Shown here piece after piece: positions 34,687 through 43,248 of a stretch of DNA of 64,000 nt (the first letter of the stretch is position 1; each line of letters opens with the position of its first letter). The notes beneath the pieces were generated by a model. That model had not been told where the DNA came from, ran no database searches, and saw nothing but the letters and a program-made list of their open reading frames with translations. A program made the position numbers and the translations under genes. Origin of the DNA: JANLYC01 sp963750495 (GTDB taxonomy: Bacteria > Actinomycetota > Actinomycetes > Propionibacteriales > Nocardioidaceae); contig CAVVQV010000004.1 in assembly GCA_963750495.1 (NCBI GenBank), positions 930,001 to 994,000 of the forward strand. Reading direction: 5' to 3'.

Positions 34687-35415
34687 ATGACCGATGACCT
34701 TCCAGAGTCGCCGCACCACCTCGACATGACCGACACGGCTTTTCAGTCGTTGGCCGAGATCGTGTACGACGGCAACGACTTCGACGCGATCTACGCAGCG
34801 ATCTGCTCGGCCGCGACCGACCTCGTCACCGGGTGCGACCACGCGAGCTTGATGCTCACCAGACAAGGCAAAGCCGTAACGGCTGCCTCCAGCGACGAGG
34901 TCGCGGCGCGGATCGACGCCTTCGAGCGTGAGATCGGAGATGGGCCGTGCCTGGATGCCATCGAGGACGAGGCCGCCTACGTCGACTCCGACCTGACAGA
35001 CGGCTCCCCCTGGCCCGAGCTCTCGCGACGCGTGCTGGCCGAGACGCCGGTCCGTGGGATGGCAGGTTTCCGCCTCATCAACGCCGACGGCAAGGCCGGG
35101 GCGCTGAACCTGTTCTCCGACGTACCCGGTGCGCTCACGCGCCAGTCGGTCGATCAGGCTGCGTTGCTCGTGGCCTTCGCCTCCGTGGCTCTGCTGGCTG
35201 CCGCCGAGAAGCACAACGCGGCGACGCTACGCGCCGGGCTGGAGAGCAACCGGGAGATCGGCAAGGCAATCGGGCTGCTGATGGCGTTCCACCACGTCGA
35301 CGACCAGGCCGCCTTCGAGATCCTGCGGCGGACGTCTCAGGACATGAACCTCAAGCTTGCCGAGGTGGCCCGTGAGATCGTCACCCACCAGAACTCGCGG
35401 CGCCTCGAGCCCTGA
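34687..35415 (+). CDS. GAF-ANTAR RNA-binding regulator
   Basis: 242 residues from the ATG at 34687. GAF domain about residues 20-165 (AEIVYDGNDFDAIYAAICSA, DGPCLDAIEDEAAYVDSD, ADGKAGALNLFSDVPGAL), ANTAR domain about 180-235 (LESNREIGKAIGLLMAFHHV, QAAFEILRRTSQDMNLKLAEVA). ANTAR domains bind tandem hexaloop hairpins to prevent transcription termination; the GAF part senses a small molecule or redox state. Monocistronic, with a clear terminator after it. The 249 bases upstream hold no gene. Confidence 0.93.
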   Translation: MTDDLPESPHHLDMTDTAFQSLAEIVYDGNDFDAIYAAICSAATDLVTGCDHASLMLTRQGKAVTAASSDEVAARIDAFEREIGDGPCLDAIEDEAAYVDSDLTDGSPWPELSRRVLAETPVRGMAGFRLINADGKAGALNLFSDVPGALTRQSVDQAALLVAFASVALLAAAEKHNAATLRAGLESNREIGKAIGLLMAFHHVDDQAAFEILRRTSQDMNLKLAEVAREIVTHQNSRRLEP

Positions 35416-35427
35416 AAGCGACCGGAT

Positions 35428-35451
35428 GGGGAGGGCGTTGCCGCCCTCCCC
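35428..35451. terminator. Terminator hairpin after the GAF-ANTAR gene
   Basis: GGGGAGGGCG (35428-35437) pairs perfectly with CGCCCTCCCC (35442-35451) around TTGC, 12 bases after the stop. No U-tract, as is common in high-GC actinobacteria. Confidence 0.8.
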
Positions 35452-35602
35452 TCCGAAAGCCCGGCTGGCGACGCTGGTGACTCAACGAGCCGCCGTGGGG
35501 CGGGCCTCCTCCGCGGTGAACACCACGCCTTACCTCTTCGTGCCCACCTGTGGCCCGTCTGAATCACCCACTGGCCACATCGATCAACTCGTGAGACGGA
35601 CA

Positions 35603-36985
35603 TCACGAGGTGGGGAGCGGACGCACCCGGTAGGCCACCACGATCGAGAACAGCATCACGAGGGTCGCCAGACCGAAGATTCCGAGGAAGAGCGCGCTGT
35701 GATCCACCGAGTCGCGCCAGATGGCGTAGCCGACGCCGGCCGCTCCGACCACGAGCAGCCCACCCAAGGAGTCGCTCATCTGGATCGCGGCCGAGTTCGC
35801 ACCGCGGTCGGCCACCGGAGAGAACTCGAACAGCAGCACCGCGTTGCTCGCCATCGCCAACCCCATCCCGAGACCGCCCAGGAGCAGTCCGACGCCGGAC
35901 AGCCATGCGGGAAGCGTCAACGCGTCGGTGGCGACGGCGGCCGATGCAGTGACGACGACGCCGATGGTCGTCACGACCGATCCACGTCGCACCAGTGACG
36001 TCCGCGGCGTCCGAAGGCGTGGCCGCCCCTGCCACCACGAACCGGCCGACCATCCCAGCGCGGTACCGGCGACCGCCAGGCCGGCCATCGTCGGTGTTGC
36101 CCCCCGGTGTTCGACGAGCATGAGCGGGACGTAGGCCTGGCAACCGAAGAATCCGCCGGCCGTGACGCCACGGAACGCGATGACCGACGGCAGGCCGCGC
36201 ACGAGCCGGAGCGTGCCCGGCGGGAACAGGCGCCGCGCGGCGACCACGACCATGACGGTCCCGACCGCTGCCGTCACCGCGGCGTAAGACCACCGCGACG
36301 ACTCTGCCTGCAGCCCCGCCCACTGGAGCAGGCCCGCCCCGACCGCCATCGACGCGGCCAGCTGGACCCGCCCCGGTCGGCGCGTCTGGGTGGGAGCCGT
36401 GGGTCCAAGGCGCCGGAGCACCGCGACCATCGGGATCGGCAGCAGCGGAACGAGCGACAGGAACGCCCACCGCCAGGAGACGTACTCCGTGAGTCCGCCG
36501 GCGATGAACGGCCCGATGACCGAGGGGACCACCCAGGCCGTCGAGATCAGGGTCATGACCCGCGGTCGAACGGCTTCGGGGTAGCACTGCCCGATCACCA
36601 CGTAAACCGCCACGATCGTGAACCCCGCGCCCAGTCCCTGGACGATCCGCCCACCGATGAGCATCGGCATCGACTGGCTCAGTCCGGAGATCACCAGGCC
36701 GATCGCGAAGGCGGACGCTCCGGCAGCGAGCGGTAGCCGCGGCCCGAGCCGGTCACAGAGCTCCCCCGCGATGCCGTTGGCGAACATCGCTGCACCCAGG
36801 AAACCGGTCAGCGCCCAGGGATAGAGCCCCAGCCCGCCGAGCTCGCGAGCCGCGACCGGCAACGCCGTGGCCACGGCCATGAACTCGAAGGCGATGCCGA
36901 CGATCAGCGCGAAGATACCCATGGACAGCACGCGGTACTCCGGTGCGGTGGGACCAGCAGCCACCGCCGTGCGCGTTGCGTTCAA
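35603..36985 (-). CDS. MFS transporter
   Basis: 460 residues, 12-14 hydrophobic segments. The helix 2-3 motif ELCDRLGPRLPLAAG and the motif C-like region SVIGPFIAGGLTEYVSWRWAF place it with DHA2-type drug exporters. No adjacent regulator. Substrate unknown. It starts within 1 base of the preceding M43 protease stop on the same strand, so the two are cotranscribed. Confidence 0.88.
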   Translation of the reverse strand: MNATRTAVAAGPTAPEYRVLSMGIFALIVGIAFEFMAVATALPVAARELGGLGLYPWALTGFLGAAMFANGIAGELCDRLGPRLPLAAGASAFAIGLVISGLSQSMPMLIGGRIVQGLGAGFTIVAVYVVIGQCYPEAVRPRVMTLISTAWVVPSVIGPFIAGGLTEYVSWRWAFLSLVPLLPIPMVAVLRRLGPTAPTQTRRPGRVQLAASMAVGAGLLQWAGLQAESSRWSYAAVTAAVGTVMVVVAARRLFPPGTLRLVRGLPSVIAFRGVTAGGFFGCQAYVPLMLVEHRGATPTMAGLAVAGTALGWSAGSWWQGRPRLRTPRTSLVRRGSVVTTIGVVVTASAAVATDALTLPAWLSGVGLLLGGLGMGLAMASNAVLLFEFSPVADRGANSAAIQMSDSLGGLLVVGAAGVGYAIWRDSVDHSALFLGIFGLATLVMLFSIVVAYRVRPLPTS

Positions 36986-37870
36986 TCAGTCGCCACCTGC
37001 CCGGAAGTCGGACCACTGCTGCCGCATCCGCGCGACCTGGCCAGGTGTGAACTGGTTCATGCACGAGTCGTAGGAGTAGTCCATGAAGTTGTGCACCGGG
37101 TCACGGCCGGGTGCGGTACAGGTGTCGCGTCGCACCGGACACGTGTACGACGGACGGGCTTCGGCCGGCGTGTCACCGACGAGGTCACCCCGCTTGCCGC
37201 ACTTACCGGCAAAGGTGTGCAGCAGACCCAGCCAGTGGCCGGTCTCGTGGACGGCAGCGTCGCCGGCGCTGTAGTGGCCGCCACGCCCCCCGGCCATGCT
37301 GCTCCGCCGGATCACGACACCGTCCATCCGAGGCGTACGGGAGGCGGCGCCGGGAGAGCTTCCCCAGCCGAGGCTGCCGGACCTGTTCATGCCGATGTAC
37401 AGGTTGAGGTCGCCCGGATCGCCGCGGTGCAGAGCCCGCTTGGCGTGCCCCTCGGCGACACTGCCCTCGTCCATCCGGAGCCACCGCGCGTTCTTCGTGC
37501 GGTCGACGGCCGCAAGCGTGAAGACGAACGGCGAGCGTGCCGCTCGGGAGCTCTGCTTGCCGGCATAGGCACCGTTCAGGATCGCGATCTGGCGGCGGAT
37601 CCGATGCGTCGACACGTTGCCCTGCGTGCGACTGCGCAGCACATGGACGAAGACGGGCACCTGGACGGGAGGCACCGCAGCCACCACTCGCCGTGCACTC
37701 TTCGGACCGGAGCCCGCCGGCGCACCTGCGTGGCCGGCCGGGCATGCGGCGTACTCACCGAGAGGAGGGAAGCCCGACGCGACGGGTGCCTGCAGGAGCT
37801 GAGCAGTGCCCAGCGCGAGAGCACAGACGAACAGCCGCGGTGCCAGCGCCGCCGGTGCGAGGCGGCTCAT
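36986..37870 (-). CDS. Secreted pappalysin-like (M43) zinc metalloprotease
   Basis: 294 residues. Signal peptide LAPRLFVCALALGTAQLLQ at the start. The catalytic motif HETGHWLGLLHTF (HExxHxxGxxH) is complete, with a Met-turn region DYSYDSCMNQFTPGQVARM and paired cysteines (KCGKRG, CPVRRDTC, DSCMN) typical of exported M43 proteases. It probably cleaves extracellular proteins. The next gene downstream is the MFS exporter, abutting the stop. Confidence 0.93.
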   Translation of the reverse strand: MSRLAPAALAPRLFVCALALGTAQLLQAPVASGFPPLGEYAACPAGHAGAPAGSGPKSARRVVAAVPPVQVPVFVHVLRSRTQGNVSTHRIRRQIAILNGAYAGKQSSRAARSPFVFTLAAVDRTKNARWLRMDEGSVAEGHAKRALHRGDPGDLNLYIGMNRSGSLGWGSSPGAASRTPRMDGVVIRRSSMAGGRGGHYSAGDAAVHETGHWLGLLHTFAGKCGKRGDLVGDTPAEARPSYTCPVRRDTCTAPGRDPVHNFMDYSYDSCMNQFTPGQVARMRQQWSDFRAGGD

Positions 37871-37885
37871 CGCGCAGGGGCCTGG

Positions 37886-38155
37886 TCAGTCGTCACTGCC
37901 GGCGCCGTCGTCGCCCTTGCTCAGTGACTCCCAGATCTCCTTGCACTCAGGGCAGACCGGGTACTTCTTCGGGTCACGCGAGGGCACCCACACCTTGCCG
38001 CACAGGGCCATGATGGGGGTCCCCATCACCATGGCCTCGGTCAGCTTGTCCTTGGGCGCGTAGTGGCTGAAGCGGTCGTGGTCACCCTCTTCGAGTGACT
38101 CCTTGGTGCGTCGGTCCTCGATGGTCTCGACGCCTGGGCTCAGCTGGGTGCTCAC
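37886..38155 (-). CDS. DUF3039 protein
   Basis: 89 residues. It shows the actinobacterial DUF3039 pattern HDRFSHYAPKDKL, GTPIMALCGKVWVPSRDPKK and YPVCPECKEIW; the three cysteines (ALC, CPEC) may bind zinc. It lies 15 bases upstream of the protease start, in the same orientation. Function unknown, but the family is near-universal in actinobacteria. Confidence 0.93.
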   Translation of the reverse strand: MSTQLSPGVETIEDRRTKESLEEGDHDRFSHYAPKDKLTEAMVMGTPIMALCGKVWVPSRDPKKYPVCPECKEIWESLSKGDDGAGSDD

Positions 38156-38205
38156 GGCGGCAGTTTACGGCGTTCCCCTCTGCATACGACAGCCACAGGA
38201 CGAGA

Positions 38206-39009
38206 ATGGGTGGCATGTTCGCACCCATCGCGCTGGCCTGTGCCGCACTGCTGGTGGCGCCCGCGCCGCTGGCGCCGACCGTGACCGTGCCGCCGGTGAA
38301 CGCCAAGGCGGACTATCAGCTCGGCGGCAGCTACCCGCTCCCCCATGGCGTCCGCGTCGTGACCCGGGATCGCACCGAGTCACCGGCCCGGTCGGCGTAC
38401 TCGATCTGCTACGTCAACGCCTACCAGACCCAACCCGGCCGGCTGCGCTGGTGGAAGCGACACCACCCTGCGCTGTTGCTCCGCAGGCAGGGCGTCCTCG
38501 TGCACGACCCGGGCTGGCCGGGAGAGGTGCTGCTCAACACCTCCACGTCGACGCGCCGGCAGCACATCGCCGCCGTCGTCGGGCGGTGGATCACGGCCTG
38601 TCACCGGTCGGGCTTCCGGGCGGTCGAGCCGGACAACCTCGACTCGTTCACGCGCTCGCGCGGGCTGCTGACCCGCTCCGACAACCTGGCGCTCGCCCGG
38701 TTGCTCGTGGCGAGGTCGCACGACGCCGGCCTCGCGATCGCGCAGAAGAACCTCGCCGGGCTCAGTCGCGCGGCCCGGACCAGCGTCGGTTTCGACTTCG
38801 CGGTCGCCGAGGAGTGCTCGGAGTACGCCGAGTGCGGTGCGTACCGGCGGGCCTACGGACGCCACGTGATCGAGATCGAGTACTCCGACAACGGTCGAGC
38901 GTCGTTCACCCGGGCGTGCCGACACCACGGTGCCCGGTGGTCGGTCATCTACCGCGACCGCGATCTTCGTCGGCCCAGCAGCAGCCAGTACGTCTACGCC
39001 GCCTGTTGA
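38206..39009 (+). CDS. Exported GH114-like (endo-alpha-1,4-polygalactosaminidase) protein
   Basis: 267 residues. The ATG at 38206 (AGGACGAG upstream) and one at 38215 both precede a signal peptide (FAPIALACAALLVAPAPL). The GH114 barrel shows AYSICYVNAYQTQPG, HDPGWPGEVLLNTST, FRAVEPDNLDSFTRS with the acidic E/D pair, and GLAIAQKNLAGLSR, FDFAVAEECSEYAECGAY. The family hydrolyses alpha-1,4-galactosamine polymers of microbial exopolysaccharides. Together with two c-di-GMP enzymes, it suggests an exopolysaccharide link, by inference only. Confidence 0.88.
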   Translation: MGGMFAPIALACAALLVAPAPLAPTVTVPPVNAKADYQLGGSYPLPHGVRVVTRDRTESPARSAYSICYVNAYQTQPGRLRWWKRHHPALLLRRQGVLVHDPGWPGEVLLNTSTSTRRQHIAAVVGRWITACHRSGFRAVEPDNLDSFTRSRGLLTRSDNLALARLLVARSHDAGLAIAQKNLAGLSRAARTSVGFDFAVAEECSEYAECGAYRRAYGRHVIEIEYSDNGRASFTRACRHHGARWSVIYRDRDLRRPSSSQYVYAAC

Positions 39010-39019
39010 GCGCCTGCCC

Positions 39020-39080
39020 CACCGTGGTCGTGCGCCCGGCGGTCGAGCCCCCGGCGGTCGAGCTTGTCGAGACCACGGTG
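39020..39080. repeat. REP-like inverted repeat between convergent genes
   Basis: CACCGTGGTC (39020-39029) pairs perfectly with GACCACGGTG (39071-39080). Inside are two copies of CCGGCGGTCGAGC (39036-39048 and 39051-39063) and a GTCGAGCTTGTCGAGAC core that I recognise as a common dispersed palindrome in actinobacterial genomes. It separates convergent stops and may act as a bidirectional terminator. Confidence 0.65.
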
Positions 39081-39106
39081 ATCTCCACAAGCTCGAACAG
39101 CGGGGC

Positions 39107-39658
39107 TCAGTTCATGCTGGGGTCGTCAGGGAACGTCGCCACGTAGGCGAGCTCGCCGGTCTGGCGGCGCAGCACTGCCCGCCACAACCCCTCGGGCTCG
39201 GGGTCGAGCAGGTCCCTGGGCACGGCGTTGGCGAGATACCACGAGCCCTCGGCCAGCTCGGACTCGAGCTGATCGGCACCCCAGCCCGCGTACCCGGAGA
39301 ACACCCGCAAGCCGACCAGGTCGGCCTGGACCAGCGAGGGGTCGGCGTCGAGGTCGACGAGACCGACGTCTCCGGTGAGCCGCTTGAACCCTTCGCCAGG
39401 GCCTGCGCCCAGTGACAGGCCGACCGCCAGGGCGGACTCCGGCGAGACCGGACCCCCGCTGAACAACAAGGGCGGCGCCGTCACGGCTGATGACCAGGTG
39501 GGGAGCACGGCACCTACCGACAGCTGGGACGGGCGGTTGATGATGACCCCCAGCGCGCCGTCCTCGTCGTGATCGAGCAGGAAGATGACGGACCGGGCGA
39601 AGTTCGGGTCGACCAGCCGCGGCGTTGCGAGCAGCAGCTGGCCGGTGTGAAAGCTCAT
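39107..39658 (-). CDS. YqgE/AlgH family protein
   Basis: 183 residues. Opens with GQLLLATPRLVDPNFARSVI and carries HDEDGALGVIINRPSQLSV, FSGGPVSPESALAVG and VFSGYAGWGADQLESELAEGSW. YqgE/AlgH (DUF179) proteins have an unknown biochemical role. It stands just downstream of malic enzyme (15-base gap) on the same strand. Confidence 0.95.
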   Translation of the reverse strand: MSFHTGQLLLATPRLVDPNFARSVIFLLDHDEDGALGVIINRPSQLSVGAVLPTWSSAVTAPPLLFSGGPVSPESALAVGLSLGAGPGEGFKRLTGDVGLVDLDADPSLVQADLVGLRVFSGYAGWGADQLESELAEGSWYLANAVPRDLLDPEPEGLWRAVLRRQTGELAYVATFPDDPSMN

Positions 39659-39673
39659 TGCGCGATCGCCATC

Positions 39674-41068
39674 TCAGACGCCCGCCTCCTGGGCGGCTTC
39701 CTTGACGGCCGCGGCCACCGCCTTGTGCACGTCTTCGTTGAACACGCTGGGAATGATGTAGTTGGCGTTGAGCTCGTCGTCGTGGACCGTCCCGGCGATG
39801 GCCCGAGCCGCCGCCACGAGCAGAGGATCTTCGATCGCCGTCGCCGACGCATCCAGCAGCCCCCTGAAGACGCCCGGGAACGCCAGCACGTTGTTGATCT
39901 GGTTGGGGTAGTCGGAGCGGCCGGTGGCGACCACGGCTGCATGCTGTCGGGCCACTCCCGGGTCTACCTCGGGATCTGGGTTGGCCAACGCGAACACGAT
40001 CGAACCATCAGCCATCGAGGCCACGTCGTCGCCGTCGAGCACGTCCGGTGCCGAGACGCCGATGAAGACGTCCGCGCCCCGCATCGCATCCTTCAGCGTC
40101 CCCTCGAAGCTCGCCAGGTTGGTGTTCTCGGCGATCCAGACCAGGGACGGATTCATGCCCTCGCGACGCGAGCTGATCACTCCCTCGACGTCGGCAACCA
40201 CGAGGTCCTTCGCGCCTCCCTCGACGAGCAGCCGCACGATCGCGGAGCCGGCGGCGCCAGCGCCCGACATCACGATGCGCACCTCTGGAAGTGTCTTGCC
40301 CACGACCCGGAGCGCATTGGTCAAGGCCGCCAGCACGACGATCGCCGTCCCGTGCTGATCGTCATGGAAGACCGGGATGTCGAGCAGCTCACGCAGCCGG
40401 GCCTCGATCTCGAAGCACCGCGGTGCCGAGATGTCCTCGAGGTTGATGCCGGCGAACACCGGTGCGATCAGTTGGACGGTCCGGACGATCTCGTCGACGT
40501 CCTGGGTGTCGAGGCACAGCGGCCAGGCGTCGATGCCGGCGAAACGCTTGAACAGGGCGGCCTTGCCCTCCATCACGGGCAGGGCCGCGGCCGGTCCGAG
40601 GTTGCCGAGCCCCAGCACAGCCGATCCGTCGGTGACCACCGCCACCGAGTTGCGCTTGACCGTCAACCGGCGCACGTCCTCCGGGTTGCGCGCGATCGCC
40701 AGACAGACCCGGGCGACGCCGGGGGTGTAGACCATCGACAGGTCGTCGCGGTTGCGGATCGGATGCTTGGAGGCCATCTCGATGGTGCCGCCGAGGTGCA
40801 TGAGGAACGTCCGGTCGGACACCTTGTGGACATCGACACCGTCGACACCGCGCAGCGCTTCGACGATCTGCTCCGCGTGGTCGGTGTCGCGTGCTGCACA
40901 CGTGACGTCGATGCTGAGCTGGTCGACTCCGGACGCAGTCACGTCGAGCGCGGTCACCACCCCACCGCTGCCCTCGACAACGTTGGTCAGCTGGCTGACG
41001 GCAGTACCGCCGGCGGGAACGACCAGGCGAACGGTGATGGAGTACGAGACAGACGGCACAGACGGCAT
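39674..41068 (-). CDS. NAD(P)-dependent malic enzyme with N-terminal ACT domain
   Basis: 464 residues. An ACT-like regulatory domain (residues 8-85, SYSITVRLVVPAGGTAVSQL) precedes the catalytic part: SMVYTPGVARVCLAI with the catalytic Tyr, VTDGSAVLGLGNLGPAAALP, FHDDQHGTAIVVLAAL with metal ligands, and the nucleotide loop IVMSGAGAAGSAIVRLL. It decarboxylates malate to pyruvate. The ACT domain suggests allosteric control by an amino acid. Confidence 0.94.
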   Translation of the reverse strand: MPSVPSVSYSITVRLVVPAGGTAVSQLTNVVEGSGGVVTALDVTASGVDQLSIDVTCAARDTDHAEQIVEALRGVDGVDVHKVSDRTFLMHLGGTIEMASKHPIRNRDDLSMVYTPGVARVCLAIARNPEDVRRLTVKRNSVAVVTDGSAVLGLGNLGPAAALPVMEGKAALFKRFAGIDAWPLCLDTQDVDEIVRTVQLIAPVFAGINLEDISAPRCFEIEARLRELLDIPVFHDDQHGTAIVVLAALTNALRVVGKTLPEVRIVMSGAGAAGSAIVRLLVEGGAKDLVVADVEGVISSRREGMNPSLVWIAENTNLASFEGTLKDAMRGADVFIGVSAPDVLDGDDVASMADGSIVFALANPDPEVDPGVARQHAAVVATGRSDYPNQINNVLAFPGVFRGLLDASATAIEDPLLVAAARAIAGTVHDDELNANYIIPSVFNEDVHKAVAAAVKEAAQEAGV

Positions 41069-41121
41069 ACGCCCATCATCGCAAAGTCGCGGGCCGTCGG
41101 CGCTGTCGCGGCCCGTGCGGA

Positions 41122-42147
41122 CTACTTCGAGAGCGTGACGCTGCCCGTGGCCGCTGGCACGAGCTCGATCCAGGTGTGACCGGCCGGCACCTTCACGTTC
41201 TTGCCCGCCTTGGTGCGCAGGTGCAACGGTCCACCCTTGATCTTCTTGCTCCAGATGAGGCTCTTGGCCTTCCCACCGTGCACGAGAACTCCCTCGCCCT
41301 TGCCGACGAACTCGGTCTCGGGAACCGGGTTGCCGGCCGGATCCAGGTAACCGGCATCGCCGACCTTGACGCGGAGGAGGAGCACGTTGTCGGCCGTGAA
41401 GTCGTCACCGCTGGTAGCGAACGAGCCGGGGCGCGTCCACTGCTTGCCGTTCCAGGACCAGGAGGTGGTGTGGCTACCGGAGAACTCGGCACTGATCGAC
41501 TTGACCCGGATGGTCCCCGAGAACGCATCTGCGGGTCCGAAGGGCAGATAGGTATGGGTGGGCTGGTGCCAGTGCGGTGCCGGCTTGTCGGCCTGCTCCT
41601 GCAGGGCCATGAAGAGGTTGTACGGCGCACTGCGGCTGCTGTTGCGGCTGAAGCCGGTCGCGCCCTCGGTCTCGGTCTGGATCTTGGCGCCTACCAGCCG
41701 GCGGATCGTCGGCCGGGCACCACCCGAGGCGATGAGGGTCGCGTTGACCGGCTTGACGATGCCGATGTCCGACGCCCGCATCGACCGGACCGGACCGACC
41801 TGGTCCGGAACGTCTTGGTAGAAGAAGACCGCCAACCGGGTGAGGCCACCCTCGACGAGCTCCTCGACCACCATGTCGGCCCGGCCCAACCCGACCTGCG
41901 GCGCGGAGGCCTCCGTGTTGTCGATCTTGACGACGTACACGGGGTGGTCGGGAAGATTGCCGTCCAGCTTCTCCCCCGTCAACGGCCACTGCCCGTTGAG
42001 CGTGAGCGGGTTCGCCGTGTTGACGGAGTCGGTCGGCGTGCTCTCGGCGGCCGCGGCCTTCTTGTCGTCGCCGCCACACGCCGCAAGGGCGAGAGACAAC
42101 GCAACCAGGGTGCTGGCGGCGGCGAACGTGCGACGGCGTACAGACAT
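41122..42147 (-). CDS. DUF3048 (YerB-like) lipoprotein
   Basis: 341 residues from the ATG at 42147, giving MSVRRRTFAAASTLVALSLA and the lipobox LAAC. DUF3048 region marks are PVYVVKIDNTEASAPQVGLGRADMV, RLAVFFYQDVPDQVGPVRSMR, and the C-terminal lobe with KGEGVLVHGGKAKSLIWSKK. YerB-family proteins are exported, lipid-anchored and of unknown function. Confidence 0.92.
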   Translation of the reverse strand: MSVRRRTFAAASTLVALSLALAACGGDDKKAAAAESTPTDSVNTANPLTLNGQWPLTGEKLDGNLPDHPVYVVKIDNTEASAPQVGLGRADMVVEELVEGGLTRLAVFFYQDVPDQVGPVRSMRASDIGIVKPVNATLIASGGARPTIRRLVGAKIQTETEGATGFSRNSSRSAPYNLFMALQEQADKPAPHWHQPTHTYLPFGPADAFSGTIRVKSISAEFSGSHTTSWSWNGKQWTRPGSFATSGDDFTADNVLLLRVKVGDAGYLDPAGNPVPETEFVGKGEGVLVHGGKAKSLIWSKKIKGGPLHLRTKAGKNVKVPAGHTWIELVPAATGSVTLSK

Positions 42148-42318
42148 GCAGCATTTCCTCAAGGTCGAGCGAATGGGGTTGCCACCAGTGTGACGCAGGC
42201 ACCGGCGGGATCCGGGAAGGCCCCACCGCAAGGGTGTCGCGAATCACCCGGACTCGCGGTCACCGCGCCGGTCGGTCCGAGGATCGGGCGCATCCGGCGG
42301 CGGAGGCAAACCCGCAGG

Positions 42319-42834
42319 TCAGCGCAGTCGGAGCGTCCCGGCCCGCCAGTGGCTGGTCCAGACCCGTTCGCGCTGGACCCGCTTGCCCGGGTACGGCGCG
42401 TGGAGCATGAGCGCGCGACCGTCGCGGGCCCGACCGAGGTAGATGCCGACGTGGTACACGCCGCCACTGTTGTAGAAGAACATCAGGTCGCCCCGCTTGA
42501 TGTTGTTCTTGCGGATGTGGCGCACGTGCCGGTACTGGGCGTCGGAGGAACGGGGCAGCCGGATGCCTGCCCTCTTGAAGGCGTACTCCGTCAGACCGGA
42601 GCAGTCGAAGGCATGAGGACCGTCGGCTCCGTAGCGGTAGGGGTCACCGACCTGGTTCCTGGCCACCTTGAGCCCATGGATGACCTTGTGGGCACGATGT
42701 GAACGGGCTTGCGCCGTGAAGGCGTCAGCAGCCGGGGCACTCGTGAGGACGAGCAGGCTCGCCACGAGGAAGGACGTGAGCAGCAGGACAGGAGCGGCGA
42801 CCAGGAATCGTCGCCGCGCAGAAGTTGCGGGCAT
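42319..42834 (-). CDS. NlpC/P60 (C40) cell-wall peptidase under c-di-AMP riboswitch control
   Basis: 171 residues from the ATG at 42834; the frame stays open upstream, but that part is the riboswitch. An N-terminal signal helix (FLVAAPVLLLTSFLVASLLV) precedes the C40 domain: Cys in HAFDCSGLTEYAF, His in GGVYHVGIYLG and His in LMLHAPYPG. Such enzymes cleave peptidoglycan stem peptides. Its leader is a ydaO-type riboswitch, so expression should respond to c-di-AMP, as is established for Rpf and NlpC/P60 genes in other actinobacteria. Confidence 0.92.
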   Translation of the reverse strand: MPATSARRRFLVAAPVLLLTSFLVASLLVLTSAPAADAFTAQARSHRAHKVIHGLKVARNQVGDPYRYGADGPHAFDCSGLTEYAFKRAGIRLPRSSDAQYRHVRHIRKNNIKRGDLMFFYNSGGVYHVGIYLGRARDGRALMLHAPYPGKRVQRERVWTSHWRAGTLRLR

Positions 42835-42847
42835 GGGGAGTTTCTCC

Positions 42848-43015
42848 TTCTCACGCCTGCGAGGTGAGCTGTCGGGTTCGGGCTCGAAGGTGCCCGGCCT
42901 GCCTCGTCCGTGGACGTCAGGCGGCTTAACCCCAAGCGCGCAGCCGACACGTGGTGTCGTGGGCATGCGCGCGGAATCGTGGTTCCCCCACTCCTACCCC
43001 TGGTGAGATGAGCTT
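42848..43015 (-). ncRNA. c-di-AMP (ydaO-yuaA) riboswitch
   Basis: Read on the minus strand, the leader has the actinobacterial ydaO landmarks in order: GGGGTAGGAGTGGGGGAACC, a TTGGGGTTAAGCCGCC segment, GCACCTTCGAGCC and then CGAACCCGACAGCTCACC followed by TCGCAGGCGTGAGAAGGAG, which runs into the ribosome binding site of the C40 peptidase. In this class c-di-AMP normally turns transcription off. Boundaries are approximate. Confidence 0.85.
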
Positions 43016-43248
43016 CTCGAGTACAGGGTCACGAGCGACGCGGGGTAGGACTCGGCGTGCGTGCTCGTGCTCTTCAGTTGTGGGCTGTGCGGCTGGCGAC
43101 GTTAACGACGCGGTATGCCGATGCCAAATCACCGATGGGACATTGCCGGACAGTCCACCCAGCCGGGTGGGCAGGATCACGCGACATTCCGGACAATCGG
43201 TCCAGACGTGAACCCGGTCGACGCACGCCGAACGCTCAGGTCGGTCGC
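43016..43248. other. Non-coding region upstream of the riboswitch
   Basis: About 230 bases between the riboswitch and the YeeE-like stop with no credible gene. It should hold the promoter of the C40 transcript and the end of the YeeE transcript, but I see no definite terminator. A CCCAGCCGGGTGGG-like self-complementary stretch near 43160 is the only obvious dyad. Confidence 0.5.
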
